Part shown: positions 39,101-54,100 of the stretch, one piece after another
Position numbering within the stretch: position 1 is the first letter of the stretch
Layout of the letters: every line of letters starts with the position of its first letter
Source: Dicaeum eximium
Lineage: Eukaryota; Chordata; Aves; Passeriformes; Dicaeidae
NCBI GenBank assembly: GCA_013396995.1
Contig: VWZP01005513.1
Span: 1-64,000 of the forward strand
Length of the DNA stretch: 64,000 bases
Direction: 5' to 3'
Notes under the pieces: model-generated
The model's database searches: none
Seen by the model: only the letters and a program-made list of their open reading frames with translations
Told to the model about the DNA's origin: nothing
Position numbers and translations under genes: made by a program

Positions 39101-42100
39101 GCTACTCAAATGATTACATGTGCTTTTGAAGAAATTGCTGTTTATGCTGCCCACAAAATAACTTTCTTGAACCTAGTCTGTGCAAGACACAATGACTTCC
39201 CTTCCTGGCCCTATTTGGGTATCTGTTTGTATGACTGGTCCTTGTTTAAACCTCCAGCTGGCATTTTCCCTTGTTCATTTTTCTCTGATGTAGCATCATG
39301 GTACCTGGAAGCTTGTACAGATGTAGATTTGCTTTGTGAAATTTCCAGCAGAAAGGAGGGTGTGGGATCCCTAATCCATGCACATGGCATTTCCCTGATT
39401 GCTGAATCACTCTGGCTGGCCTCTCCCCTGTGAAACTATTCTGAAAGAGCAGTGTCCTCATGTTATAGCTGACAGAGAAACAGGGTGTCATTACTCAGTC
39501 CTGGGACGTGACAGCACAAATGATGTGGTCTAAGCCATATTTATCTCTAGAGAGATGTGCTGACAAAATCAATGAGTTGAACCTGGTGGCATTCCTGAGT
39601 GCTGGTGTCTCTGCTGTCAGCAAGGAAAACCTTAGAGAGCTCTCTAAAGCCACAGCACACCTGAGGCTTCCCTCATGTAGGGAAAATCAGTAGGGAAATT
39701 TTTATGTCATGTTTTAAGGCCCTCATGCCTTCTAATATAAAGAAGGACAAAACTTAAAGATCTTTCTTTGTACTTCTCTGCAATGTCTTCAGGCCATACA
39801 TATTTTATATATGTTTATTTGGCTTGTCATATGCCCTGTTTTTACCTTTGAATTTTACTTTCTTTACAGATTATATGTTGTAGACAAATCTTTATATGTG
39901 TTTGCCAGGAATCCATTCTACTGCAATAAGTTAAGGAAGCGAACAGCAGCACTGTAACACCAAGCAAAAATTCTCAGTTACTGTTCTCTTAAATACTATC
40001 CTGTGAGTTGAAGGAGTAGAACAGTACATTCCCTTGACTGGATATGGAAATGATTTATCTATTTCAGCATGCTCTCCTGATGTTCAGAAGAAGAGAAAAG
40101 AAAAAAGATATTCAGAATGCAAATAAAAGAAGGGAAGACATCAGAAAGCCAGATTTTGTATAGTCTCATGCAGATCCACATAAGACTTCCCATGTGGATT
40201 TATCATGAAAAACAGATTTTCAGGCTATAATTGCCTCACAGATTTTAGCTAGGCTGTGCAGTAGTTTTTCCTTCGGAATATCATGATTTGTTACTGAACA
40301 TCCAGCGTACAGTACATCAGAGCATTTAAACTATGCAAATCAGACTCAGGGGAGGCTGTTATTTCACATTATCTGGGCCTGTTTCTCTATTTTAAAATAT
40401 CTGCTCTGTTTCGTAACTTGATAAGAAGTTATCTCCTTCAATTTCAATAGAACTAGAAAATGAAAAGATGATTAGTTTTGATTTAGAATAGCATATTGCA
40501 GGTAATCTATTTGATAACAGCTGTGGATGGACAAGATGGAGTCAGGATGTGCCCTTGAATAAGACAGAACTGCTTAATTCCTCCCTTCTTCCTGATTCTT
40601 CTTTCTAGCCTTCACCTGTTTAGGTCATAAACCCAGTGAAAACTCCAGAGATACAGATTTGTTTCAGCCTTTAAATTACTCAGTAAATCTATGTCTAGCT
40701 CTAAATTGGCTATAAAAAATTATCTGCACTAATCTTTTGTTTCCAGCAGCACATGCACAGTGGGGAAATCACCAGCAGTTTCTATCAGTTGTTTCTCAAG
40801 CAAATTAAGAGGCTTGATTTTCTGGAAGTCTGTTTTATTTCCATTTTCCTCATTTTCCTCTGCTCTTGGAACAATGACATCTCTGTTTCTCATTAATTTA
40901 TCTGTAATTAATTTATCTTTAATTGGACCCCAAACATCCAGTGAAGAGTGGGTTTCCTTCCTGCCTTAAACTAGCTAATTTGCTGACTGGGAACTAAAAT
41001 TGTTGATTTTGCTGTAGCTTTTCTTCATTTGTGTTTCTAAGTTGACTTTCCTTATTTATCCAGCTGTTGAGTTCTGAGAAACATTGAAGGTATGTTGGAT
41101 ATGCTTGTCTAACCTTGCTGAGACATGATAAAACACTAAAAATGAAAGAAACAACAAAAAAACCCCACCCCATCCTACTGGCATTGGTATTAATAGAAAA
41201 AATGTATGGAAATTTGGAACAATTGCAGATTTATTTTTTTCCTATAAAGGTTGAAAACAATTATGAAATTATTGAAAATATTCCCTTAACATTTTAAAAT
41301 GAGGAGGTGGGGTATGTGTGGAAAAGAAATTGAACCTTTTCTGTAAGAACATTTGGAGGTGGAAGATCATGATAAAATTTTAAGTTTTTCAAAAGTAGGT
41401 CTGAGGTTTTGAGGGAAAGAAGAGCTAGTTGGCTTTTTTGCTTGCTTGTTTTAATTACTGTATACTTTCCAGGAGAGAAGCCAATTTAAACTTCCCTTAT
41501 TAAGTGACTGTCCCGGGCACAGATTTTATTTTAAAGCATAAATGCTAGAAATCATTATTGAAATGGATCTTTCAACTTTGAAGTTTTATGCCTTAAAAGT
41601 GTTTGATAATTACACTGTTGAACTAATATTCTTTTTTTCACAGATACTGAGTTTTTCCAGAACATTTTTTGTCAAATGTTTGAATGGGTGTCAAGTATAA
41701 GACAGAAGCTAATTATATGTAGTATGCATTCAGGAGTTAAACAACAATTTTTACCCACAGTGGTAACAGAATTCTCAATAGTGGCACACCCTTTAACGTC
41801 AGGAAACTGTTAAGGTTTTTCTTAATCAGAATTTGGCTTGCAGAACATTGTGTACTTCAGCTTGATTTTAAAGGTCTTATTTCCCAAGTGTTAAGCTTTT
41901 TATATGTCTATTACAGTCCCTGTTCTGACCCTTTTTTCTCATTCCAAGTAGCATGAGATGTTCTTAGAAGTCCAGGCTCCAGTGTAGTGTGAGGAGTCAC
42001 TTGGAACAGGTATTTAGAAGATAAGGGTAAGATGGTTTTGCAAACTCTTGGTACTCTCTGTAAGTGCTGTGAACAGCAGGATGTGCCTGGAATCTCTTTT

Positions 42101-45100
42101 GGAATTCTGTAGTATAGACTCAGGTGTGTTACACAAGATTGTCTCTTTTTTTATCTTGTATTTCTGTAAAACTCAATCACACAAGTCAAATTTATACAAT
42201 CAGTCATTCTATAATTGTCCTGCAAAACAATTAACTTGCTTCTACAGATTTTCCACAGCTCTATAAATTCTTTTGTCTACCTTCTCTACTCAGAGTTCTA
42301 CAACCCTTCAATAGATAGATATTTCTGTTGCTGTCTGAAAATATTCTGAGTTGTAATTATATAAAATCTCAATCTGAATTGCAGTCAGGAACAAATTGAA
42401 AGGAAAGAAGAGGGTGTTTTAAATTTTTTTTTTTATTCATTATTTTAATCACAAAGTTGTCAGGACTAGTTGTTTCACTTGGTTAGGAAAGCTGTCAGAG
42501 TGTTCTGGGTATGCAGATGTGCATTTTCTCCTTTTTGGCGAAGTCAGTGTTGTCTGAGCTTTAGATTTGCGCTGTATGTGATAGCTAGATCCAACATTTT
42601 TTACAAGTAGCAGAAAAGGTCCTGCTGAATAAGGAGGTTTAACATTTAAGAGGGTCTGTGTCCTTTTCCCTAAACATCCTATAATAAAGTTTATACACAC
42701 TTAAAGAATACGTTTGGTTTCATGGTAGGGTATGTGATTATTGAAATAATAGCTGCAAGCAGTTGGATTCACAAGTCAGAGTATTCATTATAGGCAAAGA
42801 TATATTTGGGTTGTTCAGTCTTGGCTCAGTAGCATATTTGAATCTGATGAATTCCAGGTAGGTAAGACAATTCCCAGATAGCAAAGAATTTAAATTTCAA
42901 CATCTGCCTCATTTGCACTGTAATTAGAGGAAATGTAAATGTGTATTTCAGGCATGTATTCTAACTGCTGTGGTGTGTATAGAGGTGGGATTATTTGTGT
43001 AGATAATTGTTTTGATAAATACTTTGGTATGCCCATAATCTGTATGTTCACCTCAAAATTATATATTTCTCCTTGCTTATAAGATATAACCCAAATCAAT
43101 AATGCTGTAGCTCCAGTTCTTGCCAAATGGAGTCTTTAAAGATGTTCTCTGAAGCGGGGGGTAATTTAATTAAAATGAACATCATATTCTTCGTACTCTG
43201 CTGCTTTCATTCTTCCCTAGATATTTTGTCATACTATTACTAAGATTGACAAATTATTCAAAATATTTTTTTTATGGGAAAGATAATACATTATTCACAA
43301 TCTCATTAAAAATTGATATCTTTCAGTTACCAGGGGGATTTTGGATTCCTTGATTTACTTTTCTGTCACAAAGCCTGAATGATCAGGCAGGGCCCATTGT
43401 GCTTTGATAAAGCCATTGGGATTGTATCTGCCTGAGTGTATTTGCAAAAAGAATGCATATCACTAGCACCACTTCTCTCTTCATATAAGTCTCAGCAAAA
43501 ATTTATCTTTCTCTTCACTGCATTTTATGATGCATACATGATCTTCCTTTCCATTTTACAATATTTATGTGAAATCCTTCTTTACCTGAAGATCAGGTTG
43601 ATACCTTCAGTCATCAACATTAGTAACAATCTTGCATCTTACAATAATATTTAGGTTTAAACAATATTTATTTCTTTAAATGCATCGTTTATACCAAGCT
43701 CAAAAAACCCATGCAAGCACCAAACCAACACAGGGAAAGGAGACTGTGGGCACTTCTGCAGTGGTTGCTGTGTGTGAAAAATGAGGATGTGCTGTAACTG
43801 TAACCCAGACTTTGCCTTTATTTCAATGTGATGCTTTGCCTGCCCAAAAGCCATAGTATGTAAGTCAACAGAGGGGATTTTGGTATTAAGTACTGAGCAT
43901 CATTTGTGTGTTCTTAGAGAAATGCAGAACCAGGACTTAGATTGCAAATAGCTGAAAAGTGTTTGAATTTGACCTTTACTATATGAAGGAGTAATACCTC
44001 ACAACCACTGAAGCATGCAGCACAAAATTCTTTGTTGAACATCAAAGTTTATGTTAAAAATGTACATAAGATGGTCTATTACACTCATAGCCGCTTGGTC
44101 TAGTATCATCTCTTGAGTGGAGGAAATTAAGCTTACTTCTTTGCACAGTAATGGCATCTTTTGAGATGACAGCACATTTAAAGGGTCATGAGAGCATTGG
44201 AAAAGGGTTTTACTTTCTCAGACTCCTCTTGCTCGGGCATTATTTTTACCATGTAGTAGTTTATGTTCAAGGATTTTACTCTTTTTACTGTTAATATGCT
44301 ATTAGGTAAAACCTCTTGGCAAAAATACTTAAAACCTCTGAAATTTAGGTGGGTCATGAAAGTGGACAGAACCTTAAGTACTTTCTGCATTCACATCTTA
44401 TTAAGGTACTTAATAATTTTATTTTCACAAGTCTTCTCTTGGGAGAAGGAATGTAGGATTTTATTAATTTTAAACCATGGAAACAGTGGTATAGGTGTAA
44501 TAAAGGTTTTCCCCTACTAAAGCCGTGATTGTTTCAAAGTAAAACCCAGAGGCTTGAAAGGTAAGAAGATCCTCTTTCTCATAATCATTTGGTGAAGCAC
44601 TGGGAAAACAAATTTTCATACAAAGTCCAAAAGGAGACTTAGAATGAAAATTTTCCCATGCAACCATCAAAAAACCATCATTTAATATCTGTGAAACTTT
44701 GTGATGTGACTGTTTCTTTTATCTCCAAATTGGAACTATTAACTGCCTCTTTAAGGTGTTAAATTCAATGTAGTTAACTTAAGAGGTTTTTTATAATAGA
44801 TGAACTTAAAGAATGCAAATAATGTTTTTTGATTGCCTTGTTTGCCTGCTTGTGTTATAGGAATGTTTTGTACACTGTGAAAACGATAGTGTTGCAACAA
44901 TTTCTGATGTTGAATTGTCTTTTATCTGATTTCTTCACAAGCACTGAAAATCCCTTAGAAATTAAGTAATTTTCTCCTTCAGAAAGATACTAAGATAAAA
45001 CAAAGATTATATGCACATAAAGATTGATATCTATTAATTACAGGTGGCACTGCCTTTTTCACAATAAGTGACAGTAATTTCAGCTAATCCCTGAGGTTTG

Positions 45101-48100
45101 TTACCATTTTTATTACCTCTGCTACATACTACCAGCAGAACCCAAAACTTGAATTGCTTGCTGTCCTCTTAGGGATTGTTCCAATTCCTTTTTTTTCTAG
45201 CCATTGTATACAATTTTCTCTTTTCCATTCAATAGGAAAATAAGAATTTGAATGCTGAAAAGAACTGTTTTTCAGACCTGTGCGAACAACATGTTTTTCT
45301 ACATGAGAAAAAAACAAATCAGTTTTATCACATATAATATCACATGACACTAGACAATATAATAGCTTATCAGTAGCTGTTGAGGAAACTTTGGATAATC
45401 CTTATTTTTCCAGCTTACTTTACAGCCCTTCAAATGAAAAATCACAAGCTGTATCCTGTTAATCTTTTCTTACTGATTTATCCCTTTTCCAAATCAATAA
45501 TTAATTTTTTTGCTATTTTTCTTTCTTTGGTTACACATTTACCCAATTATCCCAACTCTGAATTAAGTGGAAATGCCTATTTTTCTGCTTTCTGGTACCT
45601 CTAGTTTTTGATGCCATCTTATTGATTGAAGAAATACAGGGGTTTTTTGTCAAACTTCTTGAAGCCTATTTACTTCTAGAGTCCGTCTATTTGATATACA
45701 ATGTTAATTAGCCTGGGTTGCCTTCTGCAGTTGTTTCTCCTCTTGGCAATAAAAGCATGTTTGAATGATTCAAGATGAGAGTGAGAGATTCAGTGATCCC
45801 AAATTACTTAACTGACCAAAGAGAATTTTTGGTGGCAATTTATTTGTCCTTTCTCTCTAAAAAGCAGAATGTTGGTGATGAAGCATTCACTGTCACAGAA
45901 AAAAAGCAGGGACTGAAAACAAGTCACGGTTATTCAGTAGACAAATTAAAAGTGAAATCTATTTTTGACAATGAGCTTAATTAACTCTCAGAACAATTCT
46001 TAATGAAACGTAGAGGATTCACTATCACTGACAAGTTTTAAATCAAGTGGCTGTGGGTTTTTTTCTAATTAAATTCTCTTGTTCAAGAAGAGTTATTGAG
46101 ACTGAACCTCGATTTTTTTCAAATGAGTTCTTTCTATGTATTTAAGTCAGGTTAGGTGATCATAATGACTGAAATGTTTAGCTGTGAAGAAACAAAAAAG
46201 ATCAATGCAGAGTTCTGCATAATCAAATATGCTTTAAACATGCTTTAATAATACAACCCGAAATGGAAAAAAAAATACTTTGAAGTTTCTGAATTAACAT
46301 TTTCAGAATTTCAATTATATTATTTTTCTTATTCTTTCACTACATCAGGAGGGAAACAGGGTCAAAAAGTCAAGTACCATCAATAGATACAAACTGCACA
46401 AGCTTTCATTTCTTTACCATTGTAACCTATTGCCTCTAAAGAATCAGCATTTTAAGTTTTTTGGTCGTTAGTCTTATACAAAAGGAAGATATCTAACATG
46501 AAGTTAAATTTTGAGACCTAATATATTCAACCAGAAAAAGCTGTAGATTGTAGGAAACTGAACTACTATTTTTTAACTATTGTTTTCTATTCTTCTCCAA
46601 CTCCTTGCTGCCATGCATCAGAAAATAAACTTTTTTTTTTCCTTTAGGTTGATACCAAATGATAGTTTGTAAAGATCTGTTCCTTGTCGTCTTTATGTAC
46701 AGGATTTCATTTCCTCTGTCTTTTCTTCAGTTGGCACCTATGACAAACAGCTGTTGGGAAATGCATTTGTTCCTGCATTTGTTCAGTGTTTGGCTGCAAA
46801 TCACTTGTGCCTTGAGCTGCTTTAGAGACTAAACCATATGGAGAGAAAAAATGTCTTAGATTTGAAGGCTGGCAGCTTCTTGTTTTGACAGATTTAAAAT
46901 GGATTATCTCGATTGATTAAGTTACTTGCATGAAAATTTTCATTCCTGGTTATCTCACTACATCTAACTCACAAGTTATTGTCAGAGGAAGTTACAGTTA
47001 CCGACCCAAAATGTCTCCTTTCTGTTCCAGAAAGGTATTTTGGTTTTATCTAAGGCTATATCTTAAATAATTTTTAGAAAACAGTCAGAAATTACTTGTT
47101 TTCTTCCTTCCTGAATTAAAAGAAAACTGGTCTCTTACTGGGAACTCAAAGAGTTTGTGCAAAAAAATAAGTAAAAGATAAATTTTAGACATTTGTTTTG
47201 TATTTCATGTGAAAATGAAATAGTCATCTTGCCAGTCATCTGGATTCACACAGAGGTACAGGATCTGCAGCAGCCACCCCTGTTCAGAAACACTGCAGCT
47301 CTCAGTTACCATTGAGTCATCCAGAGCCTGTCTTCTGCATGATTCAGAATCATCCTCACACTGTCAAGTAATTTGTGTGCTTGATCCTTTCCAGAATATC
47401 TTTATATTAATTCCCACTTATAGGCTTAATTTTATTTGGTTTTTTAGATTTAATTCATTTCCTACATATTTGCTTCTAAGCATTTTGTTCTTTTTCATGA
47501 GGCCCTCAAGTATATCCCTTTATATTAATCTCTGAATTTCAGAGGTCACCAGCTCATATATTTATTGGATATTTGATTACTGTTTGCTCTAAATTACAGC
47601 TGCAGGGGTGATTTTAACCTTGTTCACAGAACAGGAATCAATACACAGTCCCCAGCCATGAACTACTAATTGCCATTATGGCTGGAAACTCATACTGCAT
47701 TTCGACTGCCCCACAGGGAGCCAGGAGAATTGTAATAATTATCATATTAACCACAGAAATTCAAGGGATAAAATATTGTGATACTTGAATGAAGTCTTAA
47801 TGAAATGTAAATATGATCTGTAGCTATACCTGAGTCTGATGGGTGAGTAGTCATGTGTCACATTCGCTGATCCAACATCTCCCAGATCTTTGTAGCAGGG
47901 TTAAAATATTTCTAGATATTTCTAAATGGCTGTGTCTTTACATGGGGTAATGATTGAGTAGCAGGAATGTACATAACCAGCATGTGAGATCACTCTGACA
48001 GTAAAAGATGATATTGTGTAGACATGTGAATTTTCAGAGTTTGAAAAAATGGATTCTGTCAGAAATCATTACTTGTTAAAAAAAGAACAAGTCAATGTGA

Positions 48101-51100
48101 GTTACCAGTTTGTCCATAAAAATCAAAAATGTTGCTGAAGTAGAAAGGCACTTGACAGCTCAACAGAGTTTATTGCTAGAGAAAATTGCTGATGTTTTTT
48201 TTCTGTACTTCCTCTAGGGACAAATTATTGTTCTGTGATGGTCTTGATAAACTCTGGAGCAGGTTTTGCATGTCAATGAGAGCAGTCAGAACATAAGATA
48301 TATTCTATAAAATTGTCATCCTAGAGGTATGATTGCTGGCCTCTGTATGAGGCCACTGCCATCAAGTCAATTCTCATTCCTAAAAATAAGATAAAATCCA
48401 ACAGCAGTGACATCCAGGCTATTGTTTGACTGCATTTTCTCTTGACCAAGGAAGTAATCAAAATGACACCCTAATAAATAGAAAAAAATGAAGGGTCTTA
48501 ATCTGCTCTCAGGGATTTTCTATGCCTACATAAAGTTTTATGAATTGAGTCCTGCAACCTTGTTTTCAGAACCCACGATTTTTATATTTTCCTTTTCACT
48601 TCCATAGACCACAGGAAATATCTTGAACCTGTAACTGGCTTTAGGAAGAGAAGAATGCTTGGTTTAAGTACCACGTTGCCTATAGCTGTTGTTAATGTCT
48701 TAGGCTATTTCTGTGTGAAGTCCACATTCTCTGAAGACATCAGCTCCTAGCTAAGCCCCAAATGCTTTAGTTACATTGCAGCAATATCCTGGCTGACCTT
48801 TGAATATTTTACCTGTAAGGACAAGGACAAAGAACTCTAGCTGAAAAACTGTGAATAGGAGAAAGGTTTCATTTAAGGGGCCAACTTTTAGATTAGTTAA
48901 AGACTGAACCTGCAGCTCTAAAACTGGTTCTCTGCCCAGGGATTTTTAATTAAACAAAACAGTTTTTTATTTTATTTGGTCTTCTTTGATATATTCTCAT
49001 TTAAGCCAGATTTATTTTCAGATGGAATAATAAATGTAACTAATTTCTTCAGAATTTTGGAATCTGGAGATTACCTGCTGACAAGTGTCATGGTTTAACA
49101 CTGAGGCTGGCATTGCCACATGTTTGATTTTAGCATGTGGCACACAAAACAGAGGGGATCAAAAGGATACAAAAGTGGAGTGATAAAAATATTTGTCTAG
49201 TTTGATAGGCTAAGAAGAAGTTACTGTTAGTGCACTTACAATAATACTGCTGTGCACAGCTATCAAATACATGTAGCATATTGTGGGATCTCTCATTCAC
49301 TGAACTACTGTTTTATGACAACTCTAATTAATGGTGAAATGTTCCTTTTAAAGAGGGATTGCTCTTACTGTCTTTATCTCTTTTCTTGAGTATGAAGAGA
49401 CCAAAAAAAATTGCAGAAATCAATTCTGCCTTACTACAGAAACCTGTAAAACCTCAAATGATGAAGAGTGTACTTATCAGGATTATGAAAATGCATAGCA
49501 ATATATATATCTATATATCTCATATATATACATATCTATATATCTCTATATCTACATATCTACATATCTATATATCTATATATCTATATATCTATATATC
49601 TATATATCTATATATATATATAACTCAGAGTCACACTCTTTCCAGTTACTCTCTGCTGCATGAAGTGTGATATGTCTTCTGAATACTTGTAGCAAGCAGA
49701 ACAAATTTTAGTTGTATGTAGCAAGTAGAAGAATGTAACAGCACTGGTGTCATTAATGATTTCACAACACTTTGCAGATTTTGATTAAAATTGGCCATAG
49801 CTTCAGAATTTGATGGTGCTTTCAGAGCTCAGACTAAGAGATACATATATCCATGAAGTTTAAAGTGAAAGTAAAAACACATATGTCAAAAGTAATCAGA
49901 TATTTGACATATGTCAGAAATTCAATTACATCTGAACTGAAGCAATTACAGTTTCCTTTCAGGCACGAACTCAAGACACTTTTGTGTATGTTTCAGTCTA
50001 GAAAAAGATTAAGAAATAGGGAAGTTGTCATAGTCTTAATTTACTTGCTAGTACTTTATCTTAAGGTATCATGAACTTTTCTTAAGAGAGAAAGGACAGA
50101 ATTTGGTGGTGTTTTTTGTGGCTGGGGACTAAATTGAAAGTCACCCTTGTTTAAGAAGCATATGCCATTTCTTGTGTGGCTCTTGCATTTTCAAAATATT
50201 TGTGTGGTGGTTTTCTATTTTGTTGAGATTTTAAGCAGGTTGTGCTTGTAGAGTTTATTTTCTTTAATCACAGAACACAACTAACTCACTGTAGCAGAGA
50301 GGCACGAGAGGTTGAGTGGGTTGAGCAGATTTTCTGTTACTGAAGTAGAGAATGTAAGATCCTATTTTTAAAAAATATAGCCATCTTATCACTCCACTCA
50401 GCTCAGCACTCTCCATCCACACTGAGTTTATGGTCCTTCTTCTATTTAACTACTTATCAATTAATCTCTCCTGAGAGTGTCAATTATACTTACAAATGTG
50501 CAGAACTAAAATGAATATTTAGCTTAGGAAAGGAAAATTGACATAACATAACTGAGTTTTTACTTTTCTATTGTTTAGTCTGTCACAAATAGAATCACTC
50601 AGCAAAGAGGTGTAGTATTGCATCTTTTACAGTGCTGATTTGGAAGAGGTTTTACATCTTTTTCTTCAACTTCGAGGTTTGCCTCCTGCTTTCAGTGACT
50701 CTGGATCTAAGACATTACTATGTTGCAGACATTTAGATTTTGGATGCCAGAATGATCTACAGAGTTTTATCAATGCAAAATTGTCATCAGGAAAATGAGG
50801 ATAATAAACATATTTAAATATATGAACTGGTCAAAGGAGGATGGGATCTACCAACTGTCAGATTATTGGGTGAAAAAATAGATTTTGAAGGAGAAAGCAA
50901 GACAAACTGTCAATACACCATGAAGTTTTAAAACAAGTGTTGGACCATAGGATAAATAGAAAACGTACTACTTTCATTCCTGATTGTTCTTCACTCCTCA
51001 CTCTTATCTCTTTGGCATTGCCTCTGCCAAATGACTTTCATATAATAGTCTGGCCTCCACACATTCTGCTCTCTGTTGGCTGTGGCTTCATTTTCCCAGT

Positions 51101-54100
51101 TACTGTCTATGCCTGTTACCCTTTTTCAGGTTCCTCATGGGCTTTGTTTGTTCATTTTCTCATCCCTATTGCTGAGCTATTCCCTGGCTTTGCAATGATT
51201 TTCCTTCTCTGTCATTTGCCTTGTGTTGCTCAGTTCAGCCTTGTTTTCTTACTGTTCCCATATCCTTCATTTTGGATGTGTCTTTCCTGATGTGCCACCT
51301 GACTGGATTTCTGTAAAATGAACCCCAAGCCCATCACCCCAGCACCTCTGAAGGAAAATTGCAAAGATATCCCATGGTGTCAAGCCAAGGGCATAAGATA
51401 GCAGCAGGGATGTAAAATATAATTTAATGTGGCACCTATAAGAATGTTGGTCCGTTTTTTGTTTGATTTTTAGACAGGTCTGTAATAACTACCTGAAGTC
51501 AAAGCTGTAGGTATCAGAGTTCAGAGATAAGAGGGGTGATCTATGATAAATCAGTTTAGGATTTTACATGATTTGTGTATTACTGCAGAAGATTATTGCA
51601 TCAAAATTTATAATCAGATGTGATTGGGAAGTGATGGAGACTTTGTTGTGAAATATATTAAGTGGCAATTTTATATTGGGGTTTTAAAAACTTTTTTGTT
51701 TCATCTCAATAAGAGAATGTGACTTTCCTGATCTCTGTTACATGTGCTTTTTAAAGTTTTCTCAGAGCTAAAGATCTTAGGTATGATTTTGCTTGTTCTG
51801 GTTGTCAGCAGAGAAATTAATTACTCTACTTGGCAACATTTTTTTCCTCGGTGTGTTTAACCATTGTAAACATAGCTGTTACTGCACTTCAACAATAAAT
51901 ACATATAATAGGTATTTCTGTCAAAATAATTGCTTTTATTTTTACTGAAACCGCAATGTAAGCTATTAGTTAGAGAAGAATAATTTTATAAATGGAAGGA
52001 AAACTTTATACTTGGCCTTTCAGACATGCTTCATTTAGAAACAAAATAAATTGCATTAAATGAAACAACATATTTAATTACTGAGCCCTGTTCTCAATCC
52101 ATTTATTTTAATCTAAATAGCAAGTGTTTAACTTGCATCTATTATTTTGTAGCAGAAAGAAATTATTCTAAATGAAAAATCTTAATTAAATAATCCAGAA
52201 AGTCTCTGCCAAAAGTATGCAAAATTGTATTAATACAAGATCCATAAAATGGTGAACAAATCTTATAAACATGCTCTAATACATTTTATTGTGTGCTTAT
52301 GGTAGTGATGTTGCAAAGTCTTTATTTGTGCCATGTCTTTCTTAAAGCAACTTACAAAGTTTTAACCAGTCATTTGTGAAATTGTTTATTAGCATCTGAG
52401 CTGCATATTCATGACTTAACTTTTACAACTAAGTAATTCATCAGCTTAGTGGTATTTTATTATTCTGTATAAGTACCAAAAGTGAGGGTGCAAAAAAAGG
52501 ATGGAAAAGGGCTGTTTTCAGTGGTGCCCAGTGACAGACAGCACAGAAATTCTCATCTGAGCAAAGAGAATGTTTTTTTTAGCGTGAGGAAGATTGAACA
52601 CCAGAAAAATTATGGAGTCTCAATCCTTGGAGATATCCAAAGGCTTTCTGGATATGGTCCAGGTAGGTGACTCTGCTTGGAGAGAGGTATTGGACCATTT
52701 GTCTGTCAGACCAGATGGACCATTTGGCCATTCCAGCTTCAAGTATTCTAGGATTTTGTGAAACAGCCAGAGGAAAGGGAAAATACAAATCTACCTCTTG
52801 GTGTAAATATCCATTATTCATGAAGTAGAGAGTCCCCTAGAAATGCAATCCTTGTGGACCATCTGTGAAAGGAACCTCTCTTGCATCCCACTTACCTAAA
52901 TTAACTTTACTGAAGGAAGGAAAATAATGATGTAAATATTAAAATTTGGGATGAGGCAAATTTAATTTTTGACATTTTGCATGGTCATTTTATTAGTTCT
53001 TTTGCTTACCTATTTGTATGGAACTTGAAATACCTTGAAGTGCATTATGCTCCAATTTATTTGTCCCAGAGAAGATGCAAATAGAAGTATCCTGCTTCTT
53101 TGCCTGTAATTGCACCCAAAATTTAATTGTTATGTCAGGGTGATCTCTTGTTCTTGCCTTTGTGCTTTCCCTCTGTAGGGCACACTGCTCTTCATATCAC
53201 CTGCAATTCACTGAGGAAAGTATCTGTGTCTGGTTTTGCAAACAAGGATGCATTATATATGAATTCTTAAAAACAAGATAAAGATATCATGACCTCAGAA
53301 TTCAGAATCACAGAACTGTTTAGGTGGTAAGGAACCTCTTGAGATCATCTTGTCCATCCAAACCCTCTGTGGCTCAAGCAGGATCATCTCCATCAGATTG
53401 TCCAGGACCATATCCAGTCAAGTTTTGAATATCTCCACAGATGGAGGCTGTTGGCTGTTATATGATGACTGCCAATTCAGAAAATTTTATTTATATTTAC
53501 TCACAGAGACTGAACAATTATAATACTGATGTAGCAAAACTAACAGGCTGCTACTCTCACAGTTTTTAAATTAGAATCCATAACAAGGGATTGTGATTGT
53601 GTTTTAATGAAAGGGAATAAAAAAATTCAAGCAGCCTCATTGGAGGCACTAAAAAAAAAAAGAAAAATATGCAAACAAAAATGAACCCACTCTTAATAAG
53701 AGTCAAGGCAGAAATGTTGTCTGTTCTTTATTAAACTCTTGGGATTTAGCAATGAAACACTTCTGGGAGAGCTGCTATAAAAGATCTTAGTTTTCATATG
53801 TGAACCAGGATTTTATCTCTTGTAGCAGATGAAAATAAATTAATACCTAGGCCTGACTTTTTTATTGCATTTCAGATACTGGTGTGCTGGCAATATCTCA
53901 CTCTTTGCTATCTGATACCAATTCTCCTTTACTGGATGAGTTCCTTGAGAAGGAATTAGCAATAATTCCCCATCAGCAGCTGCTGTGTATGAATATTTTG
54001 GAGGTTGCCCTTTCCAGATTCTGAGGATAATAGGAGAAAACAGACCTAATTATACTGAGTTAACATCTACATGGCCAGTGCTAGTTTTAGCAGAGCTGTC

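Noticed and set aside
49086..49115. End of another ERVL-type LTR (tgtcatggtttaacactgag)
   Set aside because: Only about 25 bases resemble the LTR terminus and the sequence does not continue as one.
49359..49670. Open frame of 103 codons rich in Ile, Tyr and Ser
   Set aside because: Most of it is the translated ATATCT microsatellite.
50937..51290. Open frame of 117 codons with hydrophobic stretches
   Set aside because: Its composition (Phe, Leu, Pro, Ser) is what pyrimidine-rich DNA gives in this frame. No family or splice context is recognisable.
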